Below, one piece after another: positions 52,248 through 63,624 of a stretch of DNA of 64,000 bases. The position numbers and the translations under genes are program-made. Within the stretch, counting starts at the first letter, position 1, and every line of letters begins with the position of its first letter. The notes under the pieces are model-generated. The model saw only the letters and a program-made list of their open reading frames with translations, was not told the DNA's origin and made no database searches. This stretch comes from Herpomyces periplanetae (lineage: Eukaryota; Ascomycota; Laboulbeniomycetes; Herpomycetales; Herpomycetaceae): the NCBI GenBank assembly GCA_009733715.1, contig WMKJ01000053.1, forward strand, positions 29,175 through 93,174. Direction: 5' to 3'.

Positions 52248-55200
52248 TCACGGCAAAAGTTGCGCTGCAAGAAAAGAATGCGGCCGTGCCAACTGTCGCA
52301 ACCGTCGATCAGTCGTCTCCTGAATTAAATTTGCATCTCGATACAGTAAACTGCCATCCTCATTATAAGTACGGCAATTCTCACACAATAAACGAACATC
52401 CTTCTGAAATGCTGCCAACGATGCATACTCTCGTCGATTTATCCGCTTTTTTATCATGTTCATACATATCGGCTGCTGGATAATAATATAATAATCCGGA
52501 TAATCCCGCTTATCAGGAAGCTCCAAAAATGGATCAATTATAGGTCGAGTCGGTTGAGGTTCGTCATCCTCATCATCTTCATCGGGTGGCAAAGGCTCAT
52601 CCAAACTAGTTAACGTATCATAAACTGCTGTCAAAACCTCCTGTAATGCTGACCGTTTGGCCCCATCTAAAGGATCAGGCGGTGTAGATTTACCCCGCTT
52701 CTTAGGCGGATGATGATGTGTCGATGTTACCAACGTCGATTTGGTATTTTGCTGTTGCTGTTGTCGTTGAGGTGACGATGTCTCATAATCCGATTGATCA
52801 ATCTTCCGCTTCTCTACCGAACCAGGCGTCATCTGTCCACTCATTCCACTATTACTCGATGATTTTAATCGCTTAGAGCGACTTTTACACTTGGAATTCG
52901 CCCTCTGAACTGTCTGTGCACATTGCAAAACTTCTGATTCCCGTTCAACCTCCCCTTCAGGTTCAGGTGATGAATCCGGTGATGGTCGTACATCAACTTT
53001 TTTATCTCGACGTGCTTGTCTTTTGGCTAATCGTGCTTCCTTTCGTGCAATCGCATCCTCTATCGTATCATGATCATCATCAACTGCTTCAAGCCACTGC
53101 TCCTCCGTTAATCCATCATCATACCTTATCCTTTGTCTCTCCCGCGCCCCTCTACCTAATGAATCTTCTTGTCCTTGTCCATTTGTTCCATCTCGAGCTG
53201 ACGCTGATGTTATAGCATCATCATTCAAATATATATCCGGTAATTCTCCATCCGAAAAAAGTCGCGGATACTGTTTCCCAGGTCCATACTTATCAAACTT
53301 TCGTCGATTCTGATCAATCTCTTGAAACACCAACAATTCCTCTTCCGATCTCATCATTATCTGATTCAATTCATCATCTTCATCATACTCATCTCGATCC
53401 AAAATCTCGGGATTTCCTTCATTTGTCGATCCATCTTCAACACTTTCCAGCATAATTCTTAACATCGCATCCCGCTCTTCATTAGTAGATTTATTATCAA
53501 ATTTACCCGCTTGAATAACCTTTCCATCCATGTCAAGCTTAAAATTCGCTCGCTCAAGGATTTTTTCTTCCACTGAATTATTCGTAATAAGACGTAAAAT
53601 CTTAACTTCATTCTTCTGTCCAATTCGATGCGCCCGATCTTGAGCTTGTAAATCTTGATGTGGATTCCAATCCGAATCATAAATAATCACTGTATCAGCA
53701 CTTTGTAAATTCAATCCTAATCCTCCCGCTCGAGTCGACAACAAAAAACAAAAATATTCCGATCCAGGATCATTAAATAACTTGAGTAAATCCGATCTTT
53801 CATCCGATTTGGTCGATCCATCAAGTCTTAAGTACTTATACCCTTTCATCCGCAAAAAATCTTCCATTATATTCATAATTTGCGTCATTTGAAAAAATAT
53901 TAAAACTCGATGTCCCGTTGCCGCAAACTTCGGAAGTATCCGATCCAATAATTCGAATTTTCCAGATGTACGCCATAAAAGATCGTTTGATTGACGTGAC
54001 GGATTAATTTGATCTTCAACTTCTTCAAAAACAAACGGATGATTGCAAAGTTTTCGAAGCTGCATCAACATATTACTCAATCCACGCAATCCCGTTTTAC
54101 CTCCTTTACCATCACTAACCATCAACTTATTATGATTGACCATTTGCTTGTAAAGTTTCGATTGTAATGATGAAAATGAACACTTGATAACCTTTTCCGT
54201 TTTATCCGGTAAATCCTTTTCAACATCTTTCTTAAGTCGCCGTAAAAGAAACGGTCGAAGTACTTTATGTAAACGTCGAATAACTAATAATTGTTCTTCT
54301 TCACTTAATTCAATCTTATCCTGACCTCCCGTATTAGCAAAAGGTGTATTAAACCATTCATCAAATGATTTTGCCGATTTGAAAATGTTCGGCAATACAA
54401 AGTTAAGCATTGCCCATAATTCTCCCAAACTATTTTGTAACGGTGTTCCCGTTAAAATTAATCGAAATCTAGTTTGATAATATTGTGCAATCGTACTGCT
54501 TAACTTGGATTGTGTATTCTTCATACGATGTCCTTCATCTACTATCATATGAATCCATTTAACTCGAGATAGTATCGGTCGATCTTTTATAATGAATTCA
54601 TAAGTAGTTAATAAAACTTGAAATCTTCCGTATCGAATTTCTTGTTGAAGTTGTTTGCGCATTCCAGGTGGTCCTTTATACACAATCCGTCGTACACTAG
54701 GTGCCCATTTTTCAAATTCATTATTCCAATTAGTTAACGTACTTAATGGTACTATCACCAAAAATGGTCCACTTTCTCCCTTTTTTTCTATAAGATAAGT
54801 TATCAAACTAATCGTTTGAATCGTTTTACCTAGGCCCATCTCATCCGCAAGAATACCGTTCAAATTATTGTTGTATAAAGATATCATCCATTGAAGTCCT
54901 TTAAGTTGATATTCCTTAAGTTTGCCTCCAACAAGATTACTTGATTGTTCAGTAACCTCTTCTTTAATTCGATGAGCTACTTCATAATAATCCACACGAC
55001 CACTTTCTTCACTACCACTGTCATCAACGTCCATATCACCATCACTCCATGTATCATTTGTATTACCACCGCCTCGTCGTTGTTGCTCTTTAACTGATGC
55101 TGCAAGTTGTTTTAAGAATCCATCCGTTTGCTTTAATAAATGTGATATACGACTATCTTTTGCTTGTCCGAGAAGTTTAAGATACGTTTCTTCATCATTG

Positions 55201-56639
55201 GCTTTAAGCGCTTGTAATCTTTGTCGTGCTGTACGCTCTACACGCTTTTCTTCTTCCTTTTTAATATTTCCATGTAAAATTATCATCAATTGACCCAATT
55301 TAACCACCCGTCCTCGTTTAGCCATTTCATAATTCCGAATATCTTCACATCGCTTGATAATTCCTCCTAGGAATCTAGCATGACGTTGTTTCTCCTTGGA
55401 AATCTTTGCTCCTCTTTGCTGCTTTTCCAATTTTTCCGTGATTCGAGCTTCACGTAAGTGTTGCTTTTTAACTCTTCTGTAGGCTCCACGATTAGCCGTC
55501 ATACCTAAACAATCTCCGTACATAATCTCTCGACTAATTTGTTCGCGTAAACTTCTTTGCTTCCCGAGTAAACTTAACATTTTATATTCAATTAAACCTT
55601 TAAGTTTGACATTTTTCATGTCTTTCCACGTCCCAATATTAGCCCCGACACTGGCTAATTCCTCTTTGCGTTTTTCAATCATATTGTAAATGTAATTTTC
55701 TCGTTCTTCCAAGTAACCTTCAACATCAACACCCATACCCATTATACTGGGGATTATGCCACGACTTTCACGTAAACAATGTTCCCAATAACTGATTTTA
55801 CCCTCATGTCCATAATCAACTTGACATAGATTGTCATTACTAGAGGGGGGTGATGCAGTATTAGAGGCCGGGGTAGTGACGGCATCTGGGACGGAATTTT
55901 GGTTAGCCCCAATGGGACGAGGAATGGAGGTTGTAGTGCCAGTAACCAAAGAGGGAGAAGTTTCATCGGAAGAAGTTGTATCAATACCACTGATAATTTG
56001 GGAAGGGAAAATTTGTCTTTGTAAACTACTTGGAACCGGAAGATTTTTTGCGAGAGCTTTGAATGCTGCAATTTGGGCGCGTAAAATAGCCAGTTGTTTG
56101 CTGGACACCACATCAACAAGGCCTGGTGTACTGGTACTTCGACCTAGATCATCTATGTTGGTGTCATTTTGGTGATGCAATAGCTGCGGTTGGAGTGGAG
56201 CGGACGCCTGCGTCTGTGCTTGAGCTTGAGCATGAGCCTGAGCCTGAGCCTGAGCCTGAGCTTGGGCCTGAGCTTGGGCCTGAGCTTGGGCCTGAGCTTG
56301 GACTTGGGTCTGAACTTGGGGATGAGGTAGTTGATGGGATTGTTGTTGTTGCTGTTGCTGTTGTTGTTGCTTGAGGAATCTTTGTTTTTGAGCGTGGGCT
56401 TGTTGCTGAAATGAGTAGAGTATATTTCGAACGTTGATGAATTCAGGGTCATTTTCGCTGACGCCCTGTTCTTTCATTTGTTGAAATCGCTATATACGTT
56501 GACAAAACGGATTAGTATACGTTGACATTTTAGCCTTGTACGTACAAACATGCTAACATACTCGGAAGATTTCTTGTAACTTTTCCTTGGACATATATGC
56601 ACCACCTCCCACGCCCATTCCTCCTGATTGTACACTCAT
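52248..56639 (-). CDS. SWI/SNF-RSC family ATP-dependent chromatin remodeler (Snf2/Sth1/BRG1)
   Basis: The motor subunit of a SWI/SNF or RSC complex, sliding and evicting nucleosomes. Exons 56639-56562 and 56489-52248, 1439 residues; the 72-nt intron has GTATGT ... TATATAG. Domains in order: MSKEKLQEIFRRFQQM start; Gln and Ala-Gln repeats (56220-56380); QLQ (LRAQIAAFKALAKNLPVP); HSA (about 55,330-55,540); SNF2 ATPase with ILADEMGLGKTIQT (about 54,830) and VDEGHRMKN (about 54,530); helicase C with STRAGGLGLNLQSADT and DRAHRIGQ; SnAC (ERANFKLDMDGKVIQAGKF); acidic and basic linkers; a C-terminal bromodomain (DYPDYYIIIQQPI, YNEDGSLLYRDA). QLQ, HSA and bromodomain together exclude ISWI, CHD and INO80. 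It cannot be assigned to Snf2 or Sth1 by eye. Confidence 0.95.
56220..56385 (-). repeat. Gln and Ala-Gln coding repeats in the Snf2-like gene
   Basis: CAA/CAG run (56340-56372) and GCTCAGGCTCAG-type hexamers (56215-56300) encode poly-Gln and about thirteen Ala-Gln dipeptides in the N-terminal region, before the QLQ domain. Confidence 0.85.
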
Positions 56640-57235
56640 TATATTTTAGTCGGCTGATACGTAGGGGTTTAAGTTAAGGTAGGCCAAACTTTAAGGGTAA
56701 ATGGTGATAGATAAGAGATGGAAAAACGGTTCCGAGATAAGAAGTTCGTAACCACTGGATCTCCACCTTGAATATTCAAGAGGTGTACTCTAGCGTAGAG
56801 TAACCGGACCAGAAAAGACTTTGAAACTTAATCTAACCAAGGATAGAAAACGCGTTTTGGCGCGTACACGGACACCTTTACACACACGTAGGCACGTACA
56901 AACTCACACGATGAGGGAGAAGGGCACGAAGAGGGAGGACACGAGGATGGACACGAAGATGGACACGAACAGACACGCACACGCACACGCACACATACGC
57001 ACAAACACACACACCCAGACTTATAGGCACGCACCCAGACTCAAAGACGTACGTACACACACACGCACGTACAAACAAACTTGATAAAACGAAGATTATT
57101 ATGCAAGATATATAAAAGGAAGAAAAGGAATAAATACTTCCTGATTACATTCGATCAAGACGTGAACGACGACGTGAACGCGCTTTGACTCCTTCAACCG
57201 GCAATGACTAAGCGGGCAGGTGAATAAGCAGCTGA
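56640..57235. other. Intergenic region upstream of the Snf2-like gene
   Basis: About 600 bp. From 56870 to 57075 an irregular CA/ACG-rich microsatellite (ACACGC, ACACGA, ACGTAC units). No CACGTG was seen here and no gene. Confidence 0.5.
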
Positions 57236-58670
57236 CTAAGCAGAAGAGCGGTGGAAAGGTTCGGGGTTGAGGCTGGGGGGAAGGGGAGGCGGCGGAGGTT
57301 TACGAGATCTGGAAGGAGGTGGCGGTGGCGGGGCTTTTTTGGGAGTGGACGACAAGCCACGCACAGGAAGAGAAGATTCAGCCACAGCACAAGCCTCTTT
57401 CAGACCAGCCAAATTAACGGCAGGATGTAAACCCGTTCCGGCGGGGCTTGAAACGTTTCGGAGAGAGGAACCAAATTTTTCCGAGGCGTTGGACAATCGC
57501 AAACTGGAATTTTGATTTCCACGATCAAATTGTGAATTTGTCGTATTGGATCGTGTCCTCTGTGTCATTACAATACTATTCTCGTGTAATCTATCATTCC
57601 TGTTATGAGTATATCCCTATCAGTACGAAACTCTATGATAACATCAATATTCCTCAAACTAAATCATCGTATTAATATTTACCCATTATTCCAATCATCA
57701 CGTAAATTCCGTAAAATTTGACAACATTGTTCATGAAAGTTTAACTGAGCTTCAAGAAATTCCCGTAAACTTTCAACACTATCACCTTCGGATTCTTGAA
57801 CCTCTTGCATCTTTCGCATTGTATCTTCATTAGATTCATCATACTTGGCTTTTTGAACCCGTAAATCTTCCTCAATACGGAAATCTTCCTTTTTAGCCTT
57901 TTGAACTTTACTTAAACATGCATCATACGCTAATCGTCTTTGTTCAAGCTTTTTTCGACTTGCCTATACATCTCATTATCCATAATATTTAAAATGTTAA
58001 CATGTAAAATAATTGGATTGTATAGTTCCTGATGCATGGCATGGCATGGCATGCCGTGCCTACTTATACTTTATACTAACCTGATAATCCTTTAATTGAG
58101 CTATTGAATGATCTAAAGACTGTAACCATGTTGCACTAGCTCTTGCAACAAATACTTCCTGTTGTCGACCTAGCGATTCAAGTACACGACCAAAAGCTAA
58201 TTAAGATATTCTAGTTAATGGGCAACTGGAAAATCCCGGTTAGAAAGTAATACACGGGAAAACTCACCTATCAAACTACGACCAAAAAGGCTATCTGCGT
58301 GAAAATCCTGTCCATGAGATATCATTGTAGAACCGAGGTAACTAACAGCCGTTGCTTTTTCGCCTTCATCTGCTTCACATTTTTTCGAAATCCACTTAAC
58401 ATAGTGGTTCATGGACTTATGTAGTCTTTCCATGCCTAATATACTCATATAGATCAACCCTCATTAACCCACCACAAGTTATCATACCTGATTCACAATA
58501 TTAAATTGTCAAACACAATATACATTGCAAAAAAGAAAAAATAACTTACCATCTTGACGAACTGCCATTTCAACTTCAAGAGCTTTAAAATCTTCCGATA
58601 CATTTGTGATAGCATCACCACCCATTCTTTCACCCGCCCATTGTCGCAGTTTTTCCAATTTTCGGTTCAT
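57236..58670 (-). CDS. BAR-domain protein with proline-rich tail (five exons)
   Basis: BAR dimers sense or bend membranes, typically in endocytosis or Golgi/vacuole traffic. Exons 58670-58550, 58435-58268, 58196-58081, 57963-57683, 57575-57236; 341 residues; introns of 114, 71, 117 and 107 nt. The N-terminus MNRKLEKLRQWAGERMG is an amphipathic helix as in endophilin-like proteins. The BAR core contains MERLHKSMNHYVKWISKK, STMISHGQDF, FGRVLESLG and the highly helical RRLAYDACLSKVQKAKKEDF followed by REFLEAQLNFHEQC. The last exon encodes a disordered tail ending in two poly-Pro runs (PPPPPPSRSRKPPPPPLPP), ligands for SH3 domains; no SH3 domain is present in the protein itself. CACGTG at 58894 is 224 bp upstream. 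Confidence 0.87.
58020..58056. repeat. (CATGG)n array in a BAR-gene intron
   Basis: Four CATGG units and an ATGCCGTGCC end lie in the intron at 57964-58080. Confidence 0.65.
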
Positions 58671-59868
58671 TTTACCCGGTACAAAGTCGATACTGCTCTT
58701 AATCCTTTAAAGTGGAGCAGTTAGTATTGGTGAAAGTACAATCTGAATGTGTACAAGTTGGTGCTGTATAGTATAAATATATGAAGGTTACGAGTAAATT
58801 TTATCAAGTGTATAGTATACGCTTAACAGGAAGAATAACCGCGTGTCCACGCGCTTCTTTGTATACCTTCACCCGACCACTTGAATATGTGAACACGTGC
58901 AACCAACAAAGTCGTAGCCAAGTCGTGGACGGTGTGTTTGCTGCTTTGCAATTCCTAGGTTGCCTAAGTAAAGGGTTAGATTGTATTTTATGGTAAATTA
59001 GTACAAAGCGTTCACACTTTGGAAAGTTGTCTAGATTGATATGAAACGGTAATGCAAAAGCTCGGCTAGTGAAATGTAGAGGTGAAAAATATCTCGTATT
59101 GCGTGTGTACAGCGTACTACTTTATATACCTGATATTGCTAGCCCATATATCCATGTTAATCCAGCAGCCCTTAGCCTGGAACTCAGGAACAGACTGTCG
59201 CAAAATGCCAAATATTCAAATGGTCAAACCCCTACTCAAAAGTTGTATTGAGCAGTGAGCCATAAGTTTTGCGTCATTGCTTACCCGGGGAAAGACTATA
59301 CAAAGTAATGGGTACAGAAGTTTCCGGGCAACCTATAAGTTGGTTAAGAGTCGTTTTAGAGCCGAGGAGACATGGAGACAAATTAATGGAAAATATCGTA
59401 TTAGACGCATGCATACGATGGGCAAGGGGGAGAGGGGTATACATGAATAGGTTGGATTTGGTTGGAAGAGGGAAGAGGAGAGCGGACGGGAGAGAAGCGG
59501 ACGGGAACGGAGGAGAGGTGAGAAGTTTGAATAACTGAAAGAAATAGTACATGTGATGGAGTAGAGAAGGGGGGCAAGGAGAGAGGAGGGCATGGCGATA
59601 GAGAGAGATGTAGCGCAAGGCAAGGCAAAGCAAGGCAAGGCAGGGGATGGAGGGGAGTAAGTATAACATGGAATGACATTGTACTGTAGCGCATGGTAGC
59701 GCATGGTATGGCATAGCATGACATGTTAGAGTCCCGCAGCGCACCGTACTGCATAACAGCACATAGCATGGTAGCGCATTGCATCGCATCGCATCGCATC
59801 GCATTGCCCCGCACCGCACCGCATCGCATCGCATCGCACGACGCCACGCCACAGCCCACTGCACCGCC
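58671..59868. other. Intergenic region upstream of the BAR gene
   Basis: About 1.2 kb. It carries CACGTG at 58894, purine-rich sequence at 59450-59590 and the 5-bp array listed separately. Open frames in the array (up to 196 codons on the minus strand) are products of the repeat. Confidence 0.5.
59595..59868. repeat. Degenerate 5-bp array, GCAAG / GCATG / GCATC / GCACC type
   Basis: A 270-bp stretch of 5-bp units beginning with GC. The unit moves from GCAAG to GCATG/GTAGC to CGCAT and GCACC. It ends directly at the uL2 stop codon (59869-59871). Confidence 0.8.
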
Positions 59869-60950
59869 TCACTCCTTCACCTTCTGAGTTCCCCGAAGTA
59901 AACCCGTACGGCGGGCAGCAATCAAACCGGCTTTTTGGCCGTGGGCCGCATAACGGGATATGGTAGACGCCTTCCCGATATGTTGATGGTTACCTCCACC
60001 GTGTGGCTAAAGCCAGTCAGCCAACCAACCCAAAATCGCAGCCACACCAAATACTCACATGATCGACGGGATTCATAGCCACACCACGTGTCTTTGGCCA
60101 GCAATTTCGTTTGACGGCAAATTTGTGTTTGGCACGTGACGCCTCTGATGGTACAAGAAAAAATTACCGGATTAGGAAATTTTTGGGATGGTTAGTTTAG
60201 TAAAAATGGGAATAAAATGTAAAATTCCGTATTAAATGATTCTCTTCCTATAAATTTCAATAACTCACTCAATAATGGTTTGTCTGTACGCCCTCCTCCC
60301 GCTACTACACCAATCATGCCTCTCGCTGTATTCTTTATCACCTTCTTCGATCCACTTGGTAATTTAACCCGAGTAATTCCTTCATCGGGATTTTGTCCTA
60401 TAACTGTAACATAATTTCCAGATGTTCTTCCCAATGCACCTCGATCACCAGATTTCTCTTCAACATTCGTTATAACTGTACCCTCAGGAACTGAACTAAG
60501 TGGTAACACATTTCCCACATTCAATGAAGCCTTTTTACCACAGTAGATAAATTGTCCAGTATACATGCCTTCATTGGCAATAAAAGTTTCCGATTGTAAT
60601 TTATACCTATACGGACTTCGAAATACTACCCTCGCCAATGGCGCTCCGCGTCCCGGATCATGAATAATTTCTTTAACAATTCCTCGTATATAACCATGTC
60701 GTTCCGCATAGTCCAAAGATCGAAATTTAGCCGGATTTTTATTTAACCGAGAGTGCGACTTGAAAATTGATCCTCGACTACACGATATTCCCATTAGTTT
60801 AATATGTAGGTATACACTCTGAATAAATTATCGTTACAAACCCTTTTCGTTGATTACGAATAACGCGTCCCTGAACTCTTTTGTTAAATTCCTTTAATTT
60901 TATCGTAATCTTCATCTTTAATATATAAAGATATATATATAACCTACCAT
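59869..60950 (-). CDS. RPL2: 60S ribosomal protein uL2 (five coding exons, first is ATG only)
   Basis: uL2 lies at the subunit interface next to the peptidyl transferase centre. Exons: 60950-60948 (ATG alone), 60870-60842, 60777-60269, 60144-60059, 60006-59869. Together 254 residues, the same as yeast. Introns are 77, 64, 124 and 52 nt (GTAGGT, GTTTGT, GTGAGT, GTGAGT donors). The joins give [18 protein letters not shown], then FAERHGYI-type sequence ([20 protein letters not shown]), [31 protein letters not shown] and [14 protein letters not shown]; the last carries the conserved His loop important for peptidyl transfer. Without exons 1-2 the open frame at 60794 would begin MGISCSRGS and lack the conserved first residues. 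CACGTG at 61263. Confidence 0.94.
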
Positions 60951-61999
60951 TTTCCCACGTTCAGTTTAATGTGTATCTTAACTCGGTTGATGTCGCTACG
61001 GTAAATGGACGCGATATCTCCAAGTATTCTTTCTAGCCTATAAAAATCCCTCATTTTATTTAGCTGCCAATCATTTTATCAATTAATCTCAAATATTTAC
61101 TCACTAACCCGTATATTTTGTTTCTTCAATTCTCTCAAGCTAACCTTTCCCTTCCAAAATCCCAAATCTTTCAATCAAGAAAACTCTCTCCCTTCCACTC
61201 CCCAAATCGCCCCATTTTCTACCTGCTTACTAACCCCATGTGTGCGTCCTAAGCGACTCCATCACGTGTTCTCTCATTTCTCGCTACTGCGGTCATGTGA
61301 CTTGCTGCTGTGTTCCGCATACTTGCTTGGTATAAATTGTTTGGTTTAATGCAGTAAAGCTCTCCCCAAAAGTTAAATCGTCTTTTTTACCTTACCTTTT
61401 TTGGCGTCTTTGGCTTCGACTTCAATTTTGCGTATAATTATTCGATTGGTTGGCATTTTCTCCCACCATTTATTTCAAATTATCCCCATCTCTTCTTCTT
61501 ACCTTACCCGTCTGTTTCCAAATCCTTCTTTATTACGTGTTTCCCCATTATAACTTTCCCCTCACTTCACCATTTTCACTAATTTACTTACTATACTATA
61601 GTAATTCGAAACAATTCTTTCACTTAACACTCCAATTAAAATATTCCATTCATTATCTTATTATATACTCCCTTGATTTACTCATCTATATCTTTATGCT
61701 TCATCCATCCACTTTCCCCTCCCCCATCCTTTCTTCCCCATCCCGTGATCTCTCTCTCCAATTTCTATTTTTACCACTCAATTGCTATATTTATCCCCCC
61801 CTCCCCCTACCTCCTTCTCCCTCCACGGAGAAATACCGGCTCTCTCTCTCCGCTTGTCACGGGACTTTTCCTTGACTTTTTTAGTGAAATTTTTTTTTTT
61901 ATTTTCTTTTAAACCTTTTCCCTTTTTTCCCTTCTTCTATTCCACCTTTATCTTTATTTCTGCTACGTGCATGAAACTACTCCTTTACCTACCCTTAAC
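60951..61999. promoter_or_regulatory. Divergent promoter region between uL2 and the MFS gene
   Basis: About 1 kb. CACGTG at 61263 and CATGTGAC at 61295 lie on the uL2 side. From 61440 to 61990 the plus strand is strongly pyrimidine-rich; apparent ORFs there are low-complexity and not accepted. Confidence 0.45.
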
Positions 62000-62024
62000 A
62001 TGCCCAATTCTATATCTACGCTAA
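61971..62024 (+). other. uORF overlapping the MFS start codon
   Basis: ATG at 61971 opens a 17-codon frame that runs past the main ATG (62000) in another frame and stops at 62024. If transcribed, it would reduce initiation at the main start. Confidence 0.4.
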
Positions 62025-63624
62025 CTGAGCGCCGCTTCGACCATCACGTAGCATCTCATGAACCACTCTTTCGTAAACGCGTCCTTCGCGTTCTCGTCCT
62101 CTCATTACTCTTAGATTTGGTACCCTTTACATTTCTTATCCTTTCTTGCCTTCTACACTTCATACAGGCTAACTTTTACTTAACGTATTCCCAATTACTT
62201 TCCCTCTCATAGATTTCCTTTACCTTTATCCTCCCCCTTTTCCCTAAACTTCTGGAATTTTACCGGAATGTGGACGTCAAATCTCGTACATGTTACAAAT
62301 GGCAGCCGAATTGTACTCGCCAAAATACTCTCCTCAACAGCATTCTAGTTGGTGTCAATGCGTATAAAAATGCCTTTTCTCGCCCTATCAGCAGCTCATT
62401 CGACGTTATACTATTGGGTGGTGCTCTTGGTTCTCTATTTTCCTTGTGTCAAGCTGTTGCTTCACCCGTCATCGGTCGTTTATCCGACCTCTACGGTCGA
62501 CGCAAAGCTTTACTGGGCTCGATGGTCGGTAATATCATCGCTGCCTCACTTTGGTACTCTGCTACCAGCTTCCCAATATTCTTAACAAGTAGAATCATCG
62601 GCGGTTTAAGTGAAGGAAACGTTCAACTTGCCATCGCCATTGCTACGGATGTGAGCAATGAATCTCAAAGAAGTTCAACTTTGGCTCTTGTCGGTGCTTG
62701 CTTCAGTATAGCTTTCATCTTTGGTCCTGCTATAGGCGCTCTATTATCCACCATCACCATTTCCCAGTCTAATCCCTTTGCTTTAGCAGCTGCTTTTTCC
62801 TTGCTATTGGTCTGCGTTGAAGCTATTTATCTTTACCTCTTTTTACCCGAGACTCGCCCTATCAATCCACCCCCTTCCAATCCATCTGCTCCCCTTTCGC
62901 CTCAATCATCTAAACCTTCAAAAATCAAGGCTGTCAAATTCGCCTTAACCCCCAATGAAACCTTTCAAAATTCTCCCCTTGATACCGTCTCCCAAACATC
63001 TTCACGATGCCTTCTTAATTTTATTCACCTCTTTTTCATATTGTCCTTTTCCGGAATGGAATTTTCCCTAACTTTTCTAACCTACCAATACTTTGACTAT
63101 AATTCTAAGCGTAATGGTTGGTTACTCGGTTTTATTGGAATTGTCTCTTCCTTTTTTCAAGGAGCAATTACTCGAAAACTTCCCCCTCTTCGTGCCGTTC
63201 AACTGGGTGTTATTTCAAGTGTCATTGCCTTTGCCATGTTGGCTCGACTCGAATCCGAATTTTTACTTTATTGCGCATGCTTCTTAATCGCCATTAGTAG
63301 CGCTACCGTTGTCACGGGTTTAAACAGTTTAAGTTCCTTTGAAATGAACCCTCACGAACGCGGTAGTAAATTGGGAAATCATCGCAGTTTTGGTATGTTA
63401 TTTATCATAAATCTTCTTGTTTCTTGACTAACTTTGTCCCAAAAGGTCAAATTGGTCGAACTCTAGGTCCCATTACCTTTTGCTCTATTTACTGGTGGGC
63501 TGGTCGAACTTTTGCATATTCTATAGGATGTTTGTGCATGCTTGTTGTTGCTCTTTTTACCTTTCGATACACTCCATCTTCCCGTCCTCCAATAACCCCC
63601 CCCAAACTAATCCATTCCGACTAA
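62000..63624 (+). CDS. Major facilitator superfamily transporter, MFSD10/TETRAN-like
   Basis: A 12-segment transporter, 492 residues, exons 62000-62119, 62213-63392 and 63446-63624. Introns are 93 nt (weak donor GTACCC ... CTCATAG) and 53 nt (GTATGT ... AAAAG). The first join yields LLLDL then ISFTFILPLFPKLLEFYRN, as in MFSD10; then LLGGALGSLFSLCQAV, the loop 2-3 signature GRLSDLYGRRKALL, and FLTSRIIGGLSEGNVQL. The large loop between halves is Pro/Ser-rich (NPPPSNPSAPLSPQSS). The last exon gives QIGRTLGPI, a conserved family end motif, and one more membrane segment. Relatives export organic anions or drugs, and bacterial ones tetracycline; the substrate here is unknown. Confidence 0.86.

Noticed and set aside
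52091-52483. Plus-strand frame with Gly-rich start after tRNA-Met
   Set aside because: Antisense to the 3' end of the Snf2-like gene; the Gly run comes from a GGC repeat.
59274-59864. Minus-strand frame of 196 codons upstream of uL2
   Set aside because: Its product is Cys/Met/Ala low complexity from the 5-bp array; all frames are open in such arrays.
61450-61875. Plus-strand frame of 141 codons upstream of the MFS gene
   Set aside because: Pyrimidine-rich promoter tract; product is low complexity and stops before the MFS start in another frame.
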